DNA of 64,000 nucleotides from Brevibacillus reuszeri. GTDB taxonomy: Bacteria; Bacillota; Bacilli; Brevibacillales; Brevibacillaceae. This document shows, in pieces, positions 7,359-16,034 of the stretch. A program made the position numbers and the translations under genes. Under the pieces are notes generated by a model. The model was not told the DNA's origin, ran no database searches, and saw only the letters and a list, made by a program, of their open reading frames with translations. The stretch is from the NCBI RefSeq assembly GCF_001187725.1, contig NZ_LGIQ01000009.1:151493-215492 (forward strand). The letters run 5' to 3'. Positions within the stretch are counted from its first letter, which is position 1. Each line of letters begins with the position of its first letter.

Positions 7359-9092
7359 GTGAAGCACAAATTTTCGAGCATTGATAAATTAATCAAAAGT
7401 AACTTTAAAGTTTTTGAATGTCCCCTAACAGATAAGCTTCTTGCAGAAAACGGGGACACTGACTTAGTCATTTTCGTTAAAAATAATGTAGGCGAGTTCT
7501 TTTATATCGATTCACCTCTGCCTCATCCTTCCACGAATTTATCCGTTCATTCCCTTCCCTTAAAAAAAACAGCAAGCATTTGTAAGAACGAAGAGATCTC
7601 GAAATTAATTGCCTTGCTAAGCGAATATGGATTACTAGTACTTCTAAATGAGTCAGGAGAGCCTATCGGTTATTTGCATTTCTCGAGTGTATTGAAGGAA
7701 TTGTACGACTCCTATCAATATTTGGAAGCCTATTTTGATACGATATTAGATACGATTGACACATCAGTCTGTGTGATCGACGAGCAAGAGACTGTTGAAA
7801 TTTGGACCAAAGAGGCCGAGAAAATATTTTCCATAAGTCATCAAGAGATTATCGGGAAAAAAATTATAGATTACTTTGACGTAAATAATCTGGAGATGCT
7901 GAAAACACTAAAAAACGGTAAGCCATTTTATAGGCATCAACATCAACCCCGCTCTGATCTATTCGTTTTAGTAAATAACAATCCGATTCGCTTGAAACAG
8001 AAGATCATTGGAGTTGTATCCGTTGACACGGACATTACCAGCCAGATTCGATTAAATCAGGAATTATTTAACTCGATTCGAAAGGTCCAGCATTTGGAGC
8101 AAGAAGTAACCAAATTAAAGCCGGCCAACGATCCTTTTCAAGGGATTAAAGGGAGTAGTCAAGAAATAGCAAGAACAATCGAAATGAGTAAGAAAGCTGC
8201 TGCTACGAACGCAACCATTCTTATTCTCGGGGAAAGCGGGGTAGGAAAAGAGTTAATTGCCAAAGCAATCCACGATTCCAGAGAATCAGCTGGTGCTCCG
8301 TATATCCCAATTAATTGCGGAGCGATCCCCCCTTCATTATTTGAAAGCGAGTTATTTGGATATGAAAAAGGGGCATTTTCCGGTGCCATCAATACTGGAA
8401 AGAAGGGGAAGCTAGAACTAGCTCAAGGGGGAACGCTATTTCTTGACGAGATCGGAGATATGCCATTGGATTTGCAAGTCAAATTATTAAGAGTTTTACA
8501 AGATAAGAGATTTTATCCAGTTGGCGGCACAAAGCAAATAGAGGCTGATTTTCGTGTGATTGCAGCAACCAATCGCGAATTAATCGACCTCGTTAAACAA
8601 GGAAAATTTAGAGAAGACCTTTATTATCGTCTAAATGTTATCACAATAAAAGTGCCGCCTTTACGTGAACGTAAAAATGATGTTATCGAATTAGTCCACC
8701 ATTTTTTATACGAATTTTCGATACGGTATAATAAGCCGATTCAGGTCATTTCCCAAAAATTAATCCAAGACTTTTTACATAATGATTGGCCTGGAAATAT
8801 TCGAGAGCTTAGAAATAGTATTGAAAGACTAGTCGTCTTCTCGACAGACGAAATGATTAGCACCAACGAGCATGTTCATCTTAGTGACGACTCAGGCCCC
8901 TCGATAGTTACTGACAACAGTACCTTTACGGATACACTTTCTACTCTGCAAGATGAATTAGAAAAATACGAACACAAAGTTATATGTCAAATGTTACTGA
9001 ATGAAAATGGCAATCGATTATCCACTGCCAAACGCCTAGGCATTTCTAGAACGACGTTATACAACAGAATGAAGAAGTTAGGAATTATGTAA
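7359..9092 (+). CDS. Sigma-54-dependent enhancer-binding activator (PAS - AAA - Fis HTH)
   Basis: A 577-residue transcription activator. Residues 1-110 form an N-terminal domain I do not recognise, 127-235 a PAS sensor domain, 262-490 the AAA+ module and 535-577 a Fis-type helix-turn-helix. Walker A GESGVGKE is near 291, the sigma-54 contact loop reads GAFSGA near 338 (a Ser in place of the usual Thr), Walker B GTLFLDEIG near 358. It should hydrolyse ATP to open sigma-54 promoters. A sigma-54 promoter with an upstream palindrome lies 277 bases after its stop, so its target is almost certainly the operon that follows. Ligand unknown. Confidence 0.95.
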   Translation: MKHKFSSIDKLIKSNFKVFECPLTDKLLAENGDTDLVIFVKNNVGEFFYIDSPLPHPSTNLSVHSLPLKKTASICKNEEISKLIALLSEYGLLVLLNESGEPIGYLHFSSVLKELYDSYQYLEAYFDTILDTIDTSVCVIDEQETVEIWTKEAEKIFSISHQEIIGKKIIDYFDVNNLEMLKTLKNGKPFYRHQHQPRSDLFVLVNNNPIRLKQKIIGVVSVDTDITSQIRLNQELFNSIRKVQHLEQEVTKLKPANDPFQGIKGSSQEIARTIEMSKKAAATNATILILGESGVGKELIAKAIHDSRESAGAPYIPINCGAIPPSLFESELFGYEKGAFSGAINTGKKGKLELAQGGTLFLDEIGDMPLDLQVKLLRVLQDKRFYPVGGTKQIEADFRVIAATNRELIDLVKQGKFREDLYYRLNVITIKVPPLRERKNDVIELVHHFLYEFSIRYNKPIQVISQKLIQDFLHNDWPGNIRELRNSIERLVVFSTDEMISTNEHVHLSDDSGPSIVTDNSTFTDTLSTLQDELEKYEHKVICQMLLNENGNRLSTAKRLGISRTTLYNRMKKLGIM

Positions 9093-9134
9093 TCTGCCTT
9101 TCCTCAAACAGTATCTGAATTTAGCTGCAAAAAG

Positions 9135-9167
9135 CTGGCGTCTTTTTTCGAAGACGTCAGTTTTTTT
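9135..9167 (+). terminator. Intrinsic terminator of the activator gene
   Basis: CTGGCGTCTT / AAGACGTCAG stem (one G-U pair), then seven T. It separates activator transcription from the operon. Confidence 0.85.
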
Positions 9168-9300
9168 CTTTCTATCAAGCCATTTTTATTTTTACACACG
9201 GAGGTCAATCCACTTCATGAATCTCTATTCTGCAGGTAACAGTATAACTGTAAAGATACTTGAACAGTGTGCCGATTTCTGAACGTGAATTGATAGGAAG

Positions 9301-9318
9301 TGTTCATAAAATTGAACA
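9301..9318 (+). promoter_or_regulatory. Candidate activator-binding site (UAS)
   Basis: TGTTCATAAAATTGAACA, arms TGTTCA/TGAACA around six bases, 50 bases upstream of the -24 element, in the range of enhancer sites of sigma-54 activators. Related half-sites TTGAACA and TGAAC occur at about 9260-9285. Confidence 0.55.
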
Positions 9319-9368
9319 TGCTCAAAAGAAATAGTGAGACACGGTTGCGTTTTGTCCGTAAATAAACG

Positions 9369-9385
9369 TTGGCACATGAATTGCT
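9369..9385 (+). promoter_or_regulatory. Sigma-54 (SigL) -24/-12 promoter of the catabolic operon
   Basis: TTGGCACATGAATTGCT matches the -24/-12 consensus (TTGGCAC-N5-TTGCT) with GG and GC at the required 12-base register. The predicted transcript starts near 9396 and has a leader of about 145 bases before the BKACE gene. Confidence 0.88.
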
Positions 9386-9540
9386 ACTTTTGCAATTTGA
9401 CAGTTCTTTCGTGGTAATTGAAACCTGTCCATGAATACCAGATTGTCCGTTCAATCTCTTATATCAGGTGGTGATTACCAAGTCTGACTGAAAAAACTGG
9501 TGAAGAACAGCAGATAGCCAAACATGAAGGAGTGAGAAAA

Positions 9541-10500
9541 ATGGATAACGATTACATTTGGAATTTCGCCAATAGTTATGATTGGATGGAACGAATTGGA
9601 AAATTACCCCCGTTAGTTGTTACTTGCGCTGTAAATGGTGGTATTCAAGGTAAGGAAGTGAATGCTAATCTTCCCGAAACTCCGGCGGAAATCGCCCAAT
9701 CAGCGTATGAGGCTTATAATGCTGGGGCCAGTATCGTTCATATTCACGCAAGAGACCGCAATTGTATTTGGAAAAATGCCGAAAACCCGGAAGAGGTATT
9801 GGAGGTTAATGGCGCTGTTCGGAGCAAATGTAAAGAGATTATCATCAACAATTCTACCGGCTTGGGGTTTCAGTCTACTATGGAAGGCAGATTAAACGTC
9901 CTGGAGGCTAATCCAGAAATCGCTACATTAAATATGGGGCCGTTTATGGAAAGAGTGAAGTTCATTGAAAGAAGGTCGCCTTTGCAACATGCTCGTGATT
10001 CATTAGAAATCGATGGTGTTATTCCTTTTACTTATGGAGTTATTGAAAGTTTTGCCTCTCGTATGGCAGAAAAATCGATTAAACCAGAGTTGGAAGTGTA
10101 TCAACCGGGGCATTATTGGACTGTCAAAACAATGATTACGAAAGGACTAGTCAAACCTCCTTACTTTGTTCAATTTGTCATGGGAACGCAAACTGGGATT
10201 TATCCTACGCCTCAAAACCTGCTTAATCTGATCAGTGAGTTACCTCATGATACCGTGTTTAGTACGATTGGAATCGGGAAATATCAATGGGCCTTGACTA
10301 CCTTGAGTATAATGATGGGGGGGCATGTAAGGGTAGGGATGGAGGATAATATCTATGTAAAACGTGGCCAAAAGCTGAAAAGCAACGCAGAGGCTGTTGA
10401 AAAAATCGTCCGCATAGCCAAAGAGTTTAATCGTGAAATAGCTACGCCAGCCCAAGCACGGGAAATGTTAGGTATTTCTGCTATTCCCAAAACGTACTAA
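9541..10500 (+). CDS. Beta-keto acid cleavage enzyme (BKACE, DUF849)
   Basis: A 319-residue TIM-barrel enzyme of the BKACE family, which condenses a beta-keto acid with acetyl-CoA to give acetoacetate and a new CoA ester. The metal site is visible: the pair of histidines in VHIHARD (about residues 67 and 69) and Glu in VGMEDNIY (about 268). ATG at 9541 is chosen because AAGGAG ends 8 bases before it; the GTG at 9532 overlaps that site. It is the first gene after the sigma-54 promoter. With a hydroxyacyl dehydrogenase and a thioesterase behind it, dehydrocarnitine cleavage is one candidate reaction; the specificity residues were not analysed. Confidence 0.92.
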   Translation: MDNDYIWNFANSYDWMERIGKLPPLVVTCAVNGGIQGKEVNANLPETPAEIAQSAYEAYNAGASIVHIHARDRNCIWKNAENPEEVLEVNGAVRSKCKEIIINNSTGLGFQSTMEGRLNVLEANPEIATLNMGPFMERVKFIERRSPLQHARDSLEIDGVIPFTYGVIESFASRMAEKSIKPELEVYQPGHYWTVKTMITKGLVKPPYFVQFVMGTQTGIYPTPQNLLNLISELPHDTVFSTIGIGKYQWALTTLSIMMGGHVRVGMEDNIYVKRGQKLKSNAEAVEKIVRIAKEFNREIATPAQAREMLGISAIPKTY

Positions 10501-10612
10501 GCGCTAGGTGTCCGTATGAATGCAAAAGTTCGCGGCAAATAGGGTGAAAGGTTGAAAGACGGAGTAAAGCCTAGATGGAGAAGGTAACTACATGAATAGA
10601 GGGGAGAATATT

Positions 10613-11536
10613 ATGCAAGAGGGTTTAGTCGAGAAAGTGGGAGTAGTGGGGCTGGGAGCCCAAGGGTGGCTGATAGCTTTTCGCTGTGCATCGGCTCATA
10701 AAGTTACATATGTCTACGATGTATCAAATGATAGTCTGAAAAAAGCACTCAACAATATACAGCATGTGTTTTCGACCTATGTAAATAAAGGTTTGTTGAC
10801 AAGAGAGCAGGCAGAGGAAAAGTATCAAAAAATTCACGTGTGCAGTACTCTGGCTGAATGTGTGGTCGATGCAGATATTGTGATTGAAGCTGTTCCGGAA
10901 AATCTAGCATTAAAACAAAAAATTTGGCAGGAAATAGACGTGTTGGCCCCTCAGAGAACCTTGCTGGCAACGAATAGCTCGTCCATGTGCAGTTCGAAAA
11001 TTGGAGCCGATGTCAGCCGAAAGGATCGCATGTTTAATATCAATTTGGGAGCGCCTGATAATATGGGCCCACCTGAGCTCGATCCTGTTGAATTTATGTA
11101 TAACTCGGAAACGTCTGAAAACACCAAATTCATTGCCAAGAAATTTTTACATTCACTGCAGTGTATTATTTTTGAAACACATAAAGAGATTCAAGGCTTT
11201 TCCTTTAACCGTGTCTGGCGGGCAGTCAAAAAAGAGTGCTTGTTCCTGTGGGCGAATGGGTATAGCAGCCCTGAAATGATTGATCGAGCCTGGATGCTGG
11301 AATTTCATACAACATTTGGCCCTTTTGCGTTGATGGATCAGGTTGGGCTTGATGTTGTAAGAGATATTGAACAAAATTACTACTTCGAGACTGGTGATGA
11401 ATCAGATAAGCCCCCGAAGGAACTGGAACAAATGGTTGCAAAAGGACACCTTGGAGTCAAGACCGGGAAGGGATTTTATCAGTATCCAAATCCAGTATAT
11501 AAAGAAGCTGAGTGGCTTTCGAAAAAATGTTATTGA
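10613..11536 (+). CDS. 3-hydroxyacyl-CoA dehydrogenase-like / L-carnitine dehydrogenase-like NAD-dependent enzyme
   Basis: About 307 residues: an N-terminal Rossmann domain (GLGAQGW near residue 13 after the start, acidic D-V after the second strand) and a C-terminal helical domain with GFSFNRVWRA and the E-F-H-T-T-F-G-P-F block. It should oxidise a beta-hydroxy acid to the beta-keto acid that BKACE then cleaves. Odd point: the segment that normally reads G-x-H-F-F-N-P and gives the catalytic His reads N-I-N-L-G-A-P-D-N here, while the later V-E (VEFM) is kept. ATG 10613 follows GGGGAG by 6 bases; an in-frame ATG lies at 10592. Assignment to the superfamily is firm, substrate is not. Confidence 0.85.
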   Translation: MQEGLVEKVGVVGLGAQGWLIAFRCASAHKVTYVYDVSNDSLKKALNNIQHVFSTYVNKGLLTREQAEEKYQKIHVCSTLAECVVDADIVIEAVPENLALKQKIWQEIDVLAPQRTLLATNSSSMCSSKIGADVSRKDRMFNINLGAPDNMGPPELDPVEFMYNSETSENTKFIAKKFLHSLQCIIFETHKEIQGFSFNRVWRAVKKECLFLWANGYSSPEMIDRAWMLEFHTTFGPFALMDQVGLDVVRDIEQNYYFETGDESDKPPKELEQMVAKGHLGVKTGKGFYQYPNPVYKEAEWLSKKCY

Positions 11537-11693
11537 AAAAAAGAGTTTCAGAGACATTTGGAAGGGGAAACGAATGTCGGGAATGTTGGAACCAAGTTGA
11601 TTCAAAAGATGACAGCGTTTACGTTTCCAATGTTGCTGAGTCCGTACTTCAAAGCGACGTCAATGTAACCTGATTGGAGAACGAAAGGGCGAT

Positions 11694-12104
11694 GTGGACA
11701 TGCAAGTAACAACGGAAATAAGGGTGAGAGTCACTGATCTGGATTTCCTCGGACATGTAAACAATGCTGTGTATATGCAGTATTTGGAGTGTGGCAGAGA
11801 AGAGTGGTACAGAGAAGCTGGGATCAATTACAATCAGCAAGCAGAGAGAGGGATAAGCACTGTAGTCGTTCATGCAGGCATCAATTATCGCAAAGAAGCA
11901 AGACAGGGTGAGAGGTTATCAATCAAGACGAAACCACTGCGAAGGGGAAAGAAAAGTTTTAGCTTTTATCAAGAGATTCTAAATGAACACGGAGAAATTG
12001 TTATTGATGCAACTGCCACAGAAGTTTGCTTTGACCTTAGAAACAGAATAAGCGTCACTATTCTGGCTGAGATAGCTGTCCATTTCGAGGGATTGGAAGA
12101 ATGA
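11694..12104 (+). CDS. 4HBT-type acyl-CoA thioesterase
   Basis: A 136-residue hotdog thioesterase. The active-site segment V-T-D-L-D-F-L-G-H-V-N-N-A-V-Y has the Asp and the HVNN turn of the 4-hydroxybenzoyl-CoA thioesterase family. In this operon it could release the CoA ester made by the BKACE step; betainyl-CoA thioesterase of carnitine pathways is of this family. GTG 11694 follows AAAGGG closely; ATG 11700 is an equally possible start. The 157 bases before it hold only a short coding-like remnant frame without recognisable homology. Confidence 0.88.
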   Translation: MDMQVTTEIRVRVTDLDFLGHVNNAVYMQYLECGREEWYREAGINYNQQAERGISTVVVHAGINYRKEARQGERLSIKTKPLRRGKKSFSFYQEILNEHGEIVIDATATEVCFDLRNRISVTILAEIAVHFEGLEE

Positions 12105-12141
12105 GAGAAACAAATATAGTATCCTATCGGAGGGCTTGTGT

Positions 12142-13767
12142 ATGAGGAAGAGTCTATTTGTATTGGTCTGCTTCATTCTCGTACTTGGCACGTCACTAAC
12201 TGGATGTGGCAATCAAAAGGAAGAAGCGACACCGACAGCAAATAATGATAAGAAAAATTCAACAGAACCTAAGGTTTTAAACTGGAATTTGCATGCCGAA
12301 CCTCCCACGGCTGACCCAGGTTTAGCATTCGACACGACTGCTATGGCCATTGCAAAAGCTCTTTTTGATGGTTTGACCCGCACAGGGGAAGATGGCAAGC
12401 CACATGAATCCGTGGCTGAAAAAATCGATATTTCCCCAGACTTGAAAACCTACACGTTTACACTTCGCGACACAAAGTGGAGTAATGGCGATCCTTTAAC
12501 TGCTCACGATTTTGAATTTGCATGGAAGCGTGTACTTGATCCCAAGACCGCTGCTCAAGCGGCATTCCTCATGTACTACATCAAAAATGCGGAAAAGGCG
12601 AACAAGGGTCAGGCAAGCCTGGATGAAATCGGTGTAAAAGCCATTGACGATCGCACACTGCAAGTTACACTGGAAAACCCGACCCCGTTCTTTATTGAAC
12701 TGACTGCTCACACGGTTTACCTCCCCGTTCACAAAAAGACCGTCGTAAGCGATCAGAACTGGGCTGCCGAAGCAAAAACGCTCATCGGAAACGGACCGTT
12801 CAAGATAGAAGGATGGGATCATAAAAACAAAATGATTTTGGCCAAGAACGAGAATTATTGGGATAAAAGCGCTGTAAAACTAGATAAAATCAATTTTTCC
12901 ATGGTTGAGGATGAAAACACTGAGCTGTCTATGTATGAAAATGGCGATATTGATTGGGCAGGTTCTCCCATGAGCTTCTTGCCAACCGATGCCATGCCTG
13001 CACTGAAGGAGTCGGGCAAGCTAACGAGTCAGCCGTTTGCTGCAACCTATTGGTTTGCTTTTAATGTGGAGAAAGTCCCATTTACCAATGCAAAGATCCG
13101 TAAAGCATTTGCGTATGCAATCAATCGGCAAACGATTGTCGACAACGTATTGCAAGGAGGTCAACAGCCGGCATTGGGAGTATTGCCGCCAACTATGGCG
13201 CTAAAAGCAGACGGTTACTTTCCAGATAATGATACAGAAACAGCAAAAACACTGTTGGCCGAGGGGATGAAAGAACTGGGGATTTCAACCTTGCCACCGA
13301 TAACACTTTTATTCAATACTGCGGAAATTCAGAAGAAGGTGGCTGAGGCGGCCCAAGATCAGTGGAGAAAAAATCTCGGTGTGGAAGTGAAATTGGAAAA
13401 TCAAGAGTTAAAAGTTTACCTGCAGAATATGGCACAAGGGAACTTTCAGGTTGGGCGTTTGGGGTGGTCAGGGGCTTTCAACGATCCGATCAACTTCTTG
13501 GAATTGTTCAAAGAAAAAAATGCTCCTAACAATGCTCCGCATTGGGAAAACTCAGAATATATCGAACTCTTAAATCGGTCGGGAATAGAACCTGATCCGG
13601 CAAAAAGGAAGCAACTCTTGGCTCAAGCAGAACAAATTCTAATGAATGAAATGCCAGTCGCGCCAGTCTATTACTACACGTATTCCTTTGTGCATAACCC
13701 CAAAGTAAAAGGGGTTTTAATCGATGGACTGGGAAAAGTCGATTGGAAGTGGGCGGACAAAGAGTGA
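12142..13767 (+). CDS. ABC transporter substrate-binding lipoprotein, SBP_bac_5 (oligopeptide/nickel) family
   Basis: A 541-residue exported lipoprotein. The N-terminus has basic residues, a hydrophobic stretch and the lipobox L-T-G-C, then a Q/K/T/N-rich linker, then a full type II solute-binding fold of the OppA/DppA class (A-D-P-G-L-A-F-D, F-T-L-R-D-T-K-W-S-N-G-D-P-L-T-A near residue 110). ATG 12142 is preferred over the upstream TTG because GGAGGG lies 7 bases before it. No permease or ATPase gene accompanies it, so it must share a transporter encoded elsewhere. It presumably delivers the substrate of the sigma-54 operon or a peptide precursor of it. Confidence 0.92.
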   Translation: MRKSLFVLVCFILVLGTSLTGCGNQKEEATPTANNDKKNSTEPKVLNWNLHAEPPTADPGLAFDTTAMAIAKALFDGLTRTGEDGKPHESVAEKIDISPDLKTYTFTLRDTKWSNGDPLTAHDFEFAWKRVLDPKTAAQAAFLMYYIKNAEKANKGQASLDEIGVKAIDDRTLQVTLENPTPFFIELTAHTVYLPVHKKTVVSDQNWAAEAKTLIGNGPFKIEGWDHKNKMILAKNENYWDKSAVKLDKINFSMVEDENTELSMYENGDIDWAGSPMSFLPTDAMPALKESGKLTSQPFAATYWFAFNVEKVPFTNAKIRKAFAYAINRQTIVDNVLQGGQQPALGVLPPTMALKADGYFPDNDTETAKTLLAEGMKELGISTLPPITLLFNTAEIQKKVAEAAQDQWRKNLGVEVKLENQELKVYLQNMAQGNFQVGRLGWSGAFNDPINFLELFKEKNAPNNAPHWENSEYIELLNRSGIEPDPAKRKQLLAQAEQILMNEMPVAPVYYYTYSFVHNPKVKGVLIDGLGKVDWKWADKE

Positions 13768-13831
13768 GTGAATGATTTGAATCATGCATGTTGTGTATTA
13801 CACCATCTAAAATCGAAAGGATATGAGAATA

Positions 13832-15547
13832 ATGATGAACCCACGAGAAATTAATTTATCTGACCCCAAATGGCTTCCAGGTAAAAAGCCGGTCATTAAA
13901 GGAGTGAGGGCATCAGCAAGCTCGGATAATGCGGTCGTCACTCACACGATGTTAAAAGTGATGGCGGAAGGAGGCAATGCCGTTGATGCCGCAATTGCCG
14001 GATGTATGGTTCAGGCAGCGGTCGAACCTTATATGACGAATCATACTGGTACTGTTACCTTTCTATGCTATAACGCAAAAGAAGACAAATATTATCAGCT
14101 TGATTCAATGGGAACGTTTCCATCAGATCTGCCGGCACATATGCCTGTACCTCAAGGAATGGGTGTATATGCGACGATACCACCGCGATCGGTTATTCCT
14201 GGTTTTATGCCCGGCTTAAAAGCACTATATGAAAAGTTTGCGACGAAACCATGGGCAGAGCTTTGTGAAGAGGCGATTTGGTGGGCGGAAAACGGGCATC
14301 ATGTCTCATGCTTTGAATTTGAACTGAATGTTTTCGAAGAAGATTTTGTTACATTCTTTCCGGAGGGTAGAGCGTTTTATATGCCCAAGGGTCGCTTTCC
14401 TCATGTAGGAGAGAAGTTCGCTTCAAAAGAAATGGCTGAAACTCTAGGAAAAGTAGCGGAAGAAGGCCCAGATTATATGATAACGGGTGGATGGGCAGAG
14501 GCATTTATTCAGAAGGCAAATGACATGGGCTGGATGATCACAAAAGAGCATATGACAGAAACACCGGCCAGATGGATTGAGCCGCTCAGATTTAAAATCG
14601 GTGAGTATGAAATCGTCTCGTTAGCACCGCCACAGCAGCAAGGGATTTTTTTAGCATTAGTTCTTGGAATTTTGGAAAAACTGGGTATCGAAAAAGTAAA
14701 ACCGTATTCGGCGGACCACATCTTCTACATGGCCCATACGCTAAAATTAGCACAAACAATGTGTGGATATAGTAGTGATCCAGAGGTTCTAAGCTTTGAT
14801 GTGAACACATTTTTAGACGGACAATTTCACGAAAATCTTGCAAGACTTATAGAAGGGATGAAACCCAAAGTAGATTTGACGAATCACACCAGATTTACTA
14901 CAGGATTTAGTGGTGGAGTATCATTCTTAGATCGATTCTCAGGTGCAGGGAAAATGCCAACTCCTAGACAAAACAGTCATCAAGATCAACCTTCGGGAAG
15001 CTGTGAACTAAGTATTGTCGACAGCGAAGGAAACTGGGTACAAATGATGAACACATTGCAATCTGGCGGGATACCCGGACAGGTAGTAAAAGGAATTCCA
15101 ATGGTGGGCTCACACGCCCTACCTAATGTACAATCAAGCCACATGCAGTACTACCAGTCAAAAGGGGCCAGAATAAGGTGCGTCATCGGCAACACTATGG
15201 TGTTAAAGGACGGAAAGCCTGTAATGCAGCTTGGTACACCAGGCAACGTTCATGTATCAGTAGCCCAGGTACTATGTAACTACCTGTTCTTTGGAATGGA
15301 GCCTTATGAGGCGGTAGAAGCTCCACGAATGCTTGGTCTTCAAGAAGGTGGATCAATCGTTATCGAAGACAGAATTCCGGAAGAAGTGCAAAAAGAGCTC
15401 ATGGCATTGGGATTGCAAATGAAAGTATCTGGCATATGGGATTATCACATGGGATCGTTCCAGATATGCTATCTCGACAAAGATACGGGTGAGCTGTGTA
15501 CGTTTGCTGATCCGAGAAGATGCGGAGTTGCTGATGGGATAAAATAA
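13832..15547 (+). CDS. Gamma-glutamyltransferase-like Ntn-hydrolase family protein
   Basis: About 571 residues with full GGT-family architecture: the N-terminal S-S-D-N-A-V-V-T-H and G-G-N-A-V-D-A-A-I-A blocks and the C-terminal M-Q-L-G-T-P-G-N-V-H segment. At the point where GGT self-cleaves before a catalytic Thr (T-T-H-x-S-V-V-D) this protein reads S-C-E-L-S-I-V-D near residue 390, so Ser replaces the nucleophile Thr. There is no signal peptide although many GGTs are exported. It may be an amidase or acyl transferase acting inside the cell on a gamma-glutamyl or related amide. Start: GAAAGGA ends 10 bases before ATG 13832; ATG 13823 is too close to it. Confidence 0.88.
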   Translation: MMNPREINLSDPKWLPGKKPVIKGVRASASSDNAVVTHTMLKVMAEGGNAVDAAIAGCMVQAAVEPYMTNHTGTVTFLCYNAKEDKYYQLDSMGTFPSDLPAHMPVPQGMGVYATIPPRSVIPGFMPGLKALYEKFATKPWAELCEEAIWWAENGHHVSCFEFELNVFEEDFVTFFPEGRAFYMPKGRFPHVGEKFASKEMAETLGKVAEEGPDYMITGGWAEAFIQKANDMGWMITKEHMTETPARWIEPLRFKIGEYEIVSLAPPQQQGIFLALVLGILEKLGIEKVKPYSADHIFYMAHTLKLAQTMCGYSSDPEVLSFDVNTFLDGQFHENLARLIEGMKPKVDLTNHTRFTTGFSGGVSFLDRFSGAGKMPTPRQNSHQDQPSGSCELSIVDSEGNWVQMMNTLQSGGIPGQVVKGIPMVGSHALPNVQSSHMQYYQSKGARIRCVIGNTMVLKDGKPVMQLGTPGNVHVSVAQVLCNYLFFGMEPYEAVEAPRMLGLQEGGSIVIEDRIPEEVQKELMALGLQMKVSGIWDYHMGSFQICYLDKDTGELCTFADPRRCGVADGIK

Positions 15548-15582
15548 TCGGTTTGTGCTCCTCGGCAAAGGAAGTGGAAATC

Positions 15583-16005
15583 ATGGCAATGATTGAGACG
15601 AAAGGACGTATCCTCACAAAGGGAAAGGCAGAAGGAACGATTATCGGAACAAATGTACCGTTAAGCTTTTGGGGTGGATTCAATCCGGCTACCGGAGTGG
15701 TTGTGGATCGTCATCATCCTCTTTGCGGTGTTTCGCTTGCGAATCACATCCTTGTTCTGCCAAAAGGACGCGGATCTTGCAGCGGAAGCGGTGTTCTATT
15801 GGATGCGATTGTTTCGGGGCATGCTCCTTCAGCAATTTTGTTAGCTGAAACGGATGAAATCGTAGCGCTAGGTGGTATTGTCGCCGAGGAGATTTTCTCC
15901 ATGCAACTGCCCATTATCGTACTAGATGAAGCTCCATTCGAGCAGGCATTGCTTGCATCAACCGCCTGCATAGAAGAAGACGGGATCGTCATGCTTCGTT
16001 ATTGA
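15583..16005 (+). CDS. Aconitase X small (swivel) subunit, DUF126
   Basis: A 140-residue swivel domain of two-gene aconitase X enzymes. The conserved block G-R-G-S-C-S-G-S-G (about residue 62) supplies the active-site Ser, and the D-x-x-H-P-L-C-G-V-S-L and A-L-G-G-I-V-A-E-E segments fit the family. AcnX enzymes are dehydratases; characterised ones act on cis-3-hydroxy-L-proline or mevalonate 5-phosphate. ATG 15583 follows AAAGGAAG by 8 bases. Its stop overlaps the frame of the large subunit region and both must act together. Confidence 0.93.
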   Translation: MAMIETKGRILTKGKAEGTIIGTNVPLSFWGGFNPATGVVVDRHHPLCGVSLANHILVLPKGRGSCSGSGVLLDAIVSGHAPSAILLAETDEIVALGGIVAEEIFSMQLPIIVLDEAPFEQALLASTACIEEDGIVMLRY

Positions 16006-16034
16006 GTATTACTTTGGGCAGGGAGGTTTCATCT

